Shown here: positions 1 through 5,051 of the stretch, piece by piece | Layout of the letters: every line of letters starts with the position of its first letter | Numbering within the stretch: the first letter of the stretch is position 1 | Source: Candidatus Martarchaeota archaeon | GTDB taxonomy: Archaea; Micrarchaeota; Micrarchaeia; Micrarchaeales; CABMGC01 | Assembly (NCBI GenBank): GCA_023487825.1 | Contig: JAMDBP010000008.1 | Location: forward strand, 1-6,893 | Length of the DNA stretch: 6,893 nt | Direction of reading: 5' to 3' | Translations under genes and position numbers: made by a program | The notes under the pieces: generated by a model | What the model saw: the letters and a program-made list of their open reading frames with translations, nothing else | Told to the model about the DNA's origin: nothing | The model's database searches: none

Positions 1-15
1 TACTCTTTGAATGGG

Positions 16-933
16 ATGGAAGAAAGAGAGCTTGGAAAGACAGGAGAGAGGATACCCGCACTGGGAATAGGTACTTGGCAGCTTGGGAGCGACCATGCTG
101 CTGCTATAGAATCGCTTAAGGAAGGGATGCATCTGGGCATGCGCTTCGTAGACACCGCTGAGATGTACCATACTGAGGATATAGTGGGCAAGGCGATAAA
201 GGGCGAAGAGGTCTTCCTTGCAACCAAGGTGTCTCCAGAACATTTCAGGTATGCTGATGTGAAGAAAGCTTGTGACGCAAGCCTTAAGCGCCTTGGAGTG
301 AAGCAGATAGACCTGTACCAGCTGCATTGGCCCAATAGGAGAGTGCCTATAAGCGAGACGATGAAGGCGATGGAAGAGCTGGTGAAAGAAGGGAAGATAC
401 GCTACATAGGTGTTAGTAACTTCAGCATAGAGGACATAAATGAGGCAAATGCATGCCTTAAGAGCAATGAGATTGTATCCAACCAGGTGCAGTACAGCCT
501 TGCAGCAAGGGAGATAGAGAAAGGACTTGCAAAATTCTGCAAGAAAGAAGGAATAACCGTGATAGCTTATAGCCCGCTTGCACGTGGAAGCCTGCTGGCA
601 AAGAGCCATGGCAATATGGATGTGCTAAGGGTTATTGGAGAGAGACATGGAAAGAGCTCAGCACAGGTCGCACTCAATTGGGTCGTTTCAAAGGACAATA
701 CAGTGGCAATACCAAAGGCAGGCAGGCTGGAGCACATACGCGAGAATGCAAAGGCGCTTGATTTCAGTCTTGAAAAGAAGGAGATAGAGGAACTGGAGAA
801 TTTTTTTCGTGATTACGTAAACAGGGGCTTTGTCGAGTTCGGCAAGGAGCTTGCAAAGGGCAATTCCGCGATACTTGGCAAGCTGGTCTCGTTTAGGGAG
901 AGGATAAGGCAGAGGCCAAAGAAGGCAGCATAA
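16..933 (+). CDS. Aldo/keto reductase family oxidoreductase
   Basis: NAD(P)H-dependent reductase of the aldo/keto reductase superfamily, expected to be a cytosolic TIM barrel reducing aldehydes or ketones; the substrate cannot be told from sequence. With the ATG at 16 (305 aa) the protein opens MEERELGKTGERIPALGIGTW, the usual AKR N-terminus. The frame is open to the window edge and a TTG lies at 7, but the family start favours 16. The catalytic tetrad is visible: Asp46 and Tyr51 (VDTAEMYHTE), Lys71 (LATKVS) and His104 (YQLHWPN). Family blocks follow: GVSNFS near 132, NQVQYSLAAREIEKG near 156, AYSPLARG near 185, and the cofactor-binding IPKAGRLEHIRENAKALDF stretch near 232. The C-terminus extends about 40 residues past the last family block and ends in a basic tail (RERIRQRPKKAA). 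It is probably a separate transcription unit from the channel, which has its own TATA-like box 3 nt after this stop. Family assignment is firm; specific function is unknown. Confidence 0.93.
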   Translation: MEERELGKTGERIPALGIGTWQLGSDHAAAIESLKEGMHLGMRFVDTAEMYHTEDIVGKAIKGEEVFLATKVSPEHFRYADVKKACDASLKRLGVKQIDLYQLHWPNRRVPISETMKAMEELVKEGKIRYIGVSNFSIEDINEANACLKSNEIVSNQVQYSLAAREIEKGLAKFCKKEGITVIAYSPLARGSLLAKSHGNMDVLRVIGERHGKSSAQVALNWVVSKDNTVAIPKAGRLEHIRENAKALDFSLEKKEIEELENFFRDYVNRGFVEFGKELAKGNSAILGKLVSFRERIRQRPKKAA

Positions 934-935
934 GG

Positions 936-948
936 TATTTATTATAAT
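936..948 (+). promoter_or_regulatory. TATA-like box upstream of the K+ channel gene
   Basis: The AT-rich core TTTATTATA (938-946) begins a few bases after the AKR stop codon. An archaeal start about 26 nt downstream would fall near 968, giving a very short leader before the TTG at 976 or about 26 nt before the ATG at 994. The 11-bp palindrome ATGCTGAGCAT (947-957) directly follows and the T-rich TCTCTCTTTGTTT (957-969) follows that. The T-rich run could also end AKR transcription. Inferred from composition and spacing only. Confidence 0.45.
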
Positions 949-975
949 GCTGAGCATCTCTCTTTGTTTAGCTAA

Positions 976-1743
976 TTGTCAAGACTGGTATTGATGAGAT
1001 ATAACACAAAGGTCGTTGCCTACGCAATAGTAGTCCTTTCAGTGATTGTCTATGGAGTCGTAGGCACATATTTTATCGGTAACAATGGGGGCTTCAACCA
1101 GAATGTTGCAACGCCTTTGAATGCGCTTTACTTCACAGTGATAACGCTCAGCACAGTAGGATACGGAGACTTCTATCCGGTAAGCCCGATCGCAAAGATA
1201 TTTGTAATAACGCTGATAATTGTTGGATTAGGTACATTCATTTCAGCAATCACAACATTTTCAGGTGAATTCATGAACAGGAGAATAGAGAGAATAAGCG
1301 GCAGGATATCTTCATTTGAAAGAAGAGCCCTGAACAAGCATATGGTACTGATAGGAGACGGGCCTACAAACCTTTACATAGCGAACAAACTCTCTGAGAC
1401 AGGAGAGAGATTCATAATTATAGTAAAATCTCCGGAGAGCCTTGAGAGGCTTAAGAAATACGGCTACATGGCCTTCCAGGCGGATCTCTCTTCTGATGGA
1501 GATATGCGTGAGATGAATCTGGATAAGGCAAAGGCAGTAGTGATAGACGTTTCGGATAACTCGACCTCGCTTTATGCGCTGGTAAGCGTGAAGGAGCTTG
1601 CAGGTAATGCTGAGATAATAGTGGTGGCACCGAATAAGGATGCAGAACACCATCTGAAGATAGTTGCAGGCAACAGGGCGGTTGTGGTAAATCCATCGAC
1701 AATAGCAGGCAACTTCATAAATGACAGACTGTTCAAAGGCTGA
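976..1743 (+). CDS. Two-TM potassium channel with cytoplasmic RCK_N (TrkA-N) domain, MthK-like
   Basis: Potassium-selective membrane channel, 255 aa from TTG 976. An in-frame ATG at 994 (MRYNTKVV) is an equally possible start; neither has a clear Shine-Dalgarno. TM1 is at about 13-35, the pore helix at about 46-59 and the selectivity filter TVGYGD at 60-65. TM2 at about 71-95 carries a glycine hinge (G84, G86). A charged linker leads to a Rossmann-like RCK_N domain from HMVLIGDGP (about 122) to about 245. By family, four subunits form the pore and the RCK domains form a ligand-sensing gating ring. The gene stops after RCK_N, so the RCK_C domain of MthK is absent, and sua5 starts 4 nt later, leaving no room for it. 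Where MthK has its Ca2+-binding glutamates in the IIAEAE segment, this protein reads IIVVAP, so MthK-type Ca2+ gating at that site is unlikely. The third glycine of a GxGxxG motif is Asn here (GDGPTN). Function as a K+ channel is well supported; the ligand is unknown. Confidence 0.92.
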   Translation: MSRLVLMRYNTKVVAYAIVVLSVIVYGVVGTYFIGNNGGFNQNVATPLNALYFTVITLSTVGYGDFYPVSPIAKIFVITLIIVGLGTFISAITTFSGEFMNRRIERISGRISSFERRALNKHMVLIGDGPTNLYIANKLSETGERFIIIVKSPESLERLKKYGYMAFQADLSSDGDMREMNLDKAKAVVIDVSDNSTSLYALVSVKELAGNAEIIVVAPNKDAEHHLKIVAGNRAVVVNPSTIAGNFINDRLFKG

Positions 1744-1747
1744 GCTG

Positions 1748-2809
1748 ATGAAGACCCTGGTCTGTAAGACCGACCCTAAAAGGCCTTCTTCAAAGGTTAT
1801 GGAAGCTGCCGCAGAGAAAATACTTGGAGGCAAGCTTGTTGTCTTTCCTACAGAGACAGTATATGGGATAGGGGCAAATGCATTTGATGAGAGAGCGTGC
1901 AGGGAGATATACAGAGTAAAAGGAAGGGCTTCTGATAATCCGCTTATCGTACACGTATATGGTATTGAAGATGCCCTGAAGCTGGGAAGGTTCAGCAGAG
2001 AGCATGCAAATGCATTAAGTAAGATATGGCCATGCCCTCTTACCGTAATAGTAAATGGAAGAGGGAAACTCCCTGAAACTGTAACTGCAGGTCTCGACAG
2101 TGTTGCTATAAGATGTCCAAAGGGAAGAGTTATACGGTCGATCATAAAGAAGGCAGGCGTGCCTATAGCTGCTCCAAGCGCGAATATATCGACAAAACCT
2201 TCATCGACAAAAGGAGAGCATGCGATAGGCTACTTCAGAGGGAAGGTTTCTATGATAATAGATGGTGGAGAGGCAGATTATGGAATAGAGTCGACAATAC
2301 TTGACCTTAGGAGCTTCAGGATACTCAGACCAGGTGCATTCACACAGGAACAGATAACAAAGGCTTTTGGGAGAAAACCGATAATTGGCAGACTTGCAGA
2401 AGGAACAGCGAGCGCAAAGAGAGTGATAAGCCCTGGTACGAAGTACAGACATTATGCGCCCAGTACGCCTTTGTTTGTTTATACCGGTGACAGAAGAGCT
2501 GTTTGCAGCATATTAAGGCCTTTCGGGAAGAGTGCTGCATTCATAGGCTCGGTAGAGAGTTGCAGGATGTTTAAAGGCACTGGAGTAAGATGCATCTCTC
2601 TAGGCACCTCTAAAAGCGTGCGTATCAGAGTGCACAGCCTCTTTGACAAGCTGATAGAACTTGACTCTTTGAGAGTAAGATTTGCAGTGATAGAGCAATT
2701 CAATGGGAAAGGACTTGGATATGCTGCAATGAACAGGATCAGGAAGGCTTCAAGCCATAAGGGCTTCTCCGATTCTGATGGGCTGAAGAGACTGATTGAC
2801 AATATATGA
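1748..2809 (+). CDS. sua5: Sua5: threonylcarbamoyl-AMP synthase (t6A tRNA modification)
   Basis: Makes threonylcarbamoyl-AMP from threonine, bicarbonate and ATP, the first step of t6A37 formation on ANN-decoding tRNAs; the KEOPS complex does the transfer in archaea. The 353-aa length marks the two-domain Sua5 form rather than the roughly 190-aa YrdC/TsaC form. The YrdC domain shows FPTETVYGIGANA near 33-45, KGRASDNPLIVHV at 58-70, APSANIST at 142-149 and ILRPGAFT at 192-199. The linker SPGTKYRHYAP at 228-238 matches the Sua5 signature, and the C-terminal domain ends with GLGYAAMNRIRKAS. ATG 1748 is chosen because MKTLVCKTDPKRPSSKV aligns with typical starts; an ATG at 1721 would overlap the channel gene by 23 nt. 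The start lies 4 nt after the channel stop, so co-transcription and possibly translational coupling are likely. One oddity is WPCPLT, where the family usually has WPGPLT (Cys96). Confidence 0.95.
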   Translation: MKTLVCKTDPKRPSSKVMEAAAEKILGGKLVVFPTETVYGIGANAFDERACREIYRVKGRASDNPLIVHVYGIEDALKLGRFSREHANALSKIWPCPLTVIVNGRGKLPETVTAGLDSVAIRCPKGRVIRSIIKKAGVPIAAPSANISTKPSSTKGEHAIGYFRGKVSMIIDGGEADYGIESTILDLRSFRILRPGAFTQEQITKAFGRKPIIGRLAEGTASAKRVISPGTKYRHYAPSTPLFVYTGDRRAVCSILRPFGKSAAFIGSVESCRMFKGTGVRCISLGTSKSVRIRVHSLFDKLIELDSLRVRFAVIEQFNGKGLGYAAMNRIRKASSHKGFSDSDGLKRLIDNI

Positions 2810-2810
2810 A

Positions 2811-2820
2811 TTATTATTAA
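2811..2820 (+). promoter_or_regulatory. TATA-like box upstream of pelota
   Basis: TTATTATTAA lies just after the sua5 stop codon, centred about 32 nt before the pelota ATG at 2848. An archaeal start about 26 nt downstream of the box would give a leader of only a few bases. No Shine-Dalgarno is visible in the bases before the ATG (CTCTTTGATGCTCT), in line with near-leaderless translation. Inferred from position and composition. Confidence 0.5.
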
Positions 2821-2847
2821 TTTGGATTCAATTCTCTTTGATGCTCT

Positions 2848-3861
2848 ATGAAGATACTCGGATTCAACAGTATATCTAATGTGATGCGTCTTGAACCTGA
2901 GAGTTTTGACGACTTGTACCTACTTGCAGTGATTATAAACCATGGAGATGAGGTAGAGGGGAAGAGTACCCGCAGATTCAGACCAAGCGAAGGGGATAAG
3001 GGAGAGCAGAAGGACATAAGGGTGAAGATAGCTGTAGAAAAGGCCGAGATAGACAGGAGCGCCTTCAGGTTGAGAGTCTCAGGGAAGATAATTGATGGAA
3101 GCCCGCTTGAATTCATAAGCATGGGCAGCTATCATACCTTGAATATAGAGCCCAGAGACGTGATATCCGTTCATAAGGTAGAGTGGAAGGAGTACATAAT
3201 TAGAAGGCTAAAAGAGGCTGTTGCAGAATCAAAGAAGGCCAGGCTTGGCATTGTTGCTATGGACGAAGAAAAGGCATCTTTTGCATACATAAAGGGATAC
3301 GGGATAGACATCTTCTCAGAGATATACAGCAAGCTCAGCAAGAAGATGAATGAGAAGGAGTACAAGAAGCAGAAGGAAGCTTTCTTCGATGCGGTAATAA
3401 GCACAGTGAATAACATGCTGGTTGATGTCGTGGTAATAGGAGGGCCTGGATTCACCAAAGAAGACATGAAGAAGTATATGGAGGGCAACAGGAAGAGCAT
3501 AGAGAAGAGAGTCTCATACGTACAGGCAAGCGATGCTGAGCGCTCCGGGATAAGGGAGATAATGCAGAGCGAGGCTGTTGCAAAGCTCCTTGAGAATGAA
3601 CGCGTTAAGAAGGAATTCTGGTATCTCAACATGTTCCTTAGCGGCCTTGTGTCAGGAAGGTCGGTCTATGGAGCTGACAACATAGAGAACAGGATAAATG
3701 AGATTAGACTGGTGATGGTTAATGATGATGTGCTCAATGAGAAAGAGGTCAAGAAGGTACTGGATATCGCAGATGCCCATGGAGTGAAAATAGAGATCTT
3801 CAATTCTGGCGATGATGCAGGCATGCAGTTGGTAAGGTTCAAGGGCATAGCTGCAGTCTGA
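2848..3861 (+). CDS. pelA: mRNA surveillance protein pelota (aPelota/Dom34), ribosome rescue factor
   Basis: Archaeal pelota, an aRF1 paralogue that enters the A site of stalled ribosomes with aEF1A-GTP and, with ABCE1, splits them without peptide hydrolysis. The 337-aa protein has the three expected domains. The N-terminal Sm-like domain (1 to about 125) contains MKILGFNS, LEPESFDDLYLLAVIINHGDEVEG and GSYHTLNIEPRDVISVHKVEW. The central domain (about 130-260) has the signature VIGGPGFTKEDMKKY at 196-210 and lacks a GGQ motif, as expected for pelota. The C-terminal eL30-like domain (about 265-337) contains GRSVYGADNI and ends DDAGMQLVRFKGIAAV. The last residues are shorter than the usual GIAA-I/L-LRY ending by a few amino acids; the bases after the TGA do not restore it in another frame, so this looks like natural shortening. 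ATG 2848 gives the canonical start. Divergent N-terminal loops such as RRFRPSEGDKGEQKDIRVKI are within family variation. Confidence 0.96.
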   Translation: MKILGFNSISNVMRLEPESFDDLYLLAVIINHGDEVEGKSTRRFRPSEGDKGEQKDIRVKIAVEKAEIDRSAFRLRVSGKIIDGSPLEFISMGSYHTLNIEPRDVISVHKVEWKEYIIRRLKEAVAESKKARLGIVAMDEEKASFAYIKGYGIDIFSEIYSKLSKKMNEKEYKKQKEAFFDAVISTVNNMLVDVVVIGGPGFTKEDMKKYMEGNRKSIEKRVSYVQASDAERSGIREIMQSEAVAKLLENERVKKEFWYLNMFLSGLVSGRSVYGADNIENRINEIRLVMVNDDVLNEKEVKKVLDIADAHGVKIEIFNSGDDAGMQLVRFKGIAAV

Positions 3862-3905
3862 TTACTATTAGCAGGTATTACACAGTGCACACAGACAGTA
3901 GCCAG

Positions 3906-3914
3906 TTTCTTTTT
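3906..3914 (+). terminator. T-rich run after pelota, possible archaeal terminator
   Basis: TTTCTTTTT lies 45 nt past the pelota stop codon and overlaps the convergent ftsZ stop codon by two bases. Archaeal RNA polymerase often terminates at T-runs without a hairpin, and I see no strong hairpin here. No matching T-run is seen on the minus strand just after ftsZ, so its transcript may read into pelota antisense. Inferred. Confidence 0.45.
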
Positions 3915-4950
3915 ATATTATGTCAAGACCGATGTCATTGTGCCTTGGCTCATCCTTTCCTACCACTGAAGAGCCTTTCACTCCTGTGAATATGGCTATT
4001 ACCTCAATCATGTCTCCATACTCAGGATCAAGCCTTGCGCCCCATATGACATTTGCATTTGGTGCGGATCTCTCTGTAAGCTTTGTGCCTATCTGGTTAG
4101 CCTCTCCTAGAGTCAGGCTCTTGCCTCCGGTTATGTGCAGAAGCACTCCTGTAGCATCGCTGTAGTCGACATCGAGCAGCTTGTTCTTAAGCGTATTCTG
4201 CACCACGTCCTCTACGCGGTGTGCACCTGAAGCTGATCCTACGCTTATGACAGCCATCCCTCCGCCTGTCATTATCGTCCTTACGTCTGCATAATCGGTA
4301 TTTATCAGGCTTGGCTGGGTTATTGCCTCTGTTATTCCGCGTACGGCCTTTGCTGTTATCTCGTCTGCAAGAGCAAAGGTCTTCTCTATAGGAAGGTTCG
4401 GATATAACTGAACCAGCTTCTGGTTGTCTATAATTATGAGCGTGTCCACATTGTTCTTGAGCTTGTCTATACCCTTTCTTGCAGTGTCAAGTCTTACTCT
4501 TTCGAGAGAGAATGGTATCGTGACTATGCCGACTACTATAGAACCTGCATCTTTTGCAACCCTGCCAACTATAGGGGCGGCGCCTGTTCCTGTTCCTCCT
4601 CCCATACCTGCACAGAGGAAGGTCATGTTCATGTCCCTCAACAGCAGCTCTATGTCCATTCTTGACATCTCAGCAGCCTTCTCCCCTACATCAGGGTAGC
4701 CTCCTGCACCCAGTCCATGGGTTAGGGAATTTCCAAGCATAAGCGTCTTTATGTTTGTCTTCATTGTGTTGAGCTGTTTTGCATCTGTATTGAATGCGAA
4801 CAGGCTTGCGCCCTTTATATCCATGCTGCTTATCCTGTGTACTGTGTTGTTTCCTCCTCCACCTACTCCAACAACGCATATTCTTGGCTTGAACATCTCA
4901 TAGTCAGCCATAAGCTCCTGTTTTTGTTTTTCCACTTCGTATTCAAACAT
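3913..4950 (-). CDS. ftsZ: Cell division GTPase FtsZ
   Basis: Tubulin-like GTPase that polymerises at midcell to form the archaeal division ring. The 345-aa protein shows the T1 loop VGVGGGGNNTV (27-37), FNTDAKQL (53-60), the tubulin signature GGGTGTGAAP (117-126), and PFSLERVRLDTARKG (146-160). The T7 synergy loop NTDYADVRTIM (217-227) carries the catalytic acidic residues D219 and D222 that complete the neighbouring subunit's GTPase site. The C-terminal subdomain has GVLLHITGGKSLTLGEAN and ANVIWGARLDPEYGDMIEVIAIFTG. After about residue 325 only a short tail remains, ending NDIGLDII, so there is no long disordered linker. ATG 4950 gives a short N-terminal extension of about 20 residues, common in archaeal FtsZ; Met14 is an alternative. 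No Shine-Dalgarno is visible, and a TATA-like box sits about 24 nt upstream, suggesting a leaderless message. It is divergent from polX and convergent with pelota; no other division gene is in the window. Confidence 0.97.
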   Translation of the reverse strand: MFEYEVEKQKQELMADYEMFKPRICVVGVGGGGNNTVHRISSMDIKGASLFAFNTDAKQLNTMKTNIKTLMLGNSLTHGLGAGGYPDVGEKAAEMSRMDIELLLRDMNMTFLCAGMGGGTGTGAAPIVGRVAKDAGSIVVGIVTIPFSLERVRLDTARKGIDKLKNNVDTLIIIDNQKLVQLYPNLPIEKTFALADEITAKAVRGITEAITQPSLINTDYADVRTIMTGGGMAVISVGSASGAHRVEDVVQNTLKNKLLDVDYSDATGVLLHITGGKSLTLGEANQIGTKLTERSAPNANVIWGARLDPEYGDMIEVIAIFTGVKGSSVVGKDEPRHNDIGLDII

Positions 4951-4969
4951 AACATTACCCTTATAGGTA

Positions 4970-4978
4970 GTTTATATC
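4970..4978 (-). promoter_or_regulatory. TATA-like box for ftsZ
   Basis: On the minus strand GATATAAAC is centred about 24 nt upstream of the ftsZ ATG (4950), so initiation would fall at or next to the start codon. A second AT-rich motif, TATTTATTC (4990-4982), is an alternative further upstream. Inferred from spacing; it shares a 101-bp divergent region with the polX promoter. Confidence 0.5.
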
Positions 4979-5021
4979 TAAGAATAAATAGCTTTCTCTT
5001 ACGCTCGCATATTCATGTAAG

Positions 5022-5030
5022 TTTTATTAT
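5022..5030 (+). promoter_or_regulatory. TATA-like box for polX
   Basis: TTTTATTAT is centred 26 nt upstream of the GTG start codon of polX at 5052, the classical archaeal TATA-to-start distance, so the message would be leaderless. No Shine-Dalgarno lies before the GTG. About 43 bp separates this box from the ftsZ box on the other strand. Inferred. Confidence 0.55.
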
Positions 5031-5051
5031 TCTTGCAAACCTGATGTTATT

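Larger units (their letters stand above)
4951..5051. promoter_or_regulatory. Divergent ftsZ-polX intergenic promoter region
   Basis: The only sizeable gene-free stretch in the window (101 bp). It is AT-rich and holds one TATA-like box for each direction at near-canonical distances from the two start codons. I see no tRNA, hairpin, riboswitch or strong operator palindrome in it. The short spacer between the two boxes would allow a shared regulator, but no motif supports one. Confidence 0.55.

Noticed and set aside
1..15. Upstream extension of the aldo/keto reductase (TTG at 7 or beyond the edge)
   Set aside because: The frame is open, but the ATG at 16 gives the standard AKR N-terminus, so an extension is unnecessary.
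1312..2145. Long open frame of 277 codons on the minus strand
   Set aside because: It lies antisense across the channel and sua5 genes, both of which have strong family motifs. Its translation has no recognisable domain and is rich in residues typical of reverse-frame shadows.
3862..3912. Possible small RNA or hairpin between pelota and ftsZ
   Set aside because: Only 51 bp, with just a 6-bp palindrome (GTGCAC) and a T-run; no stable stem is visible.
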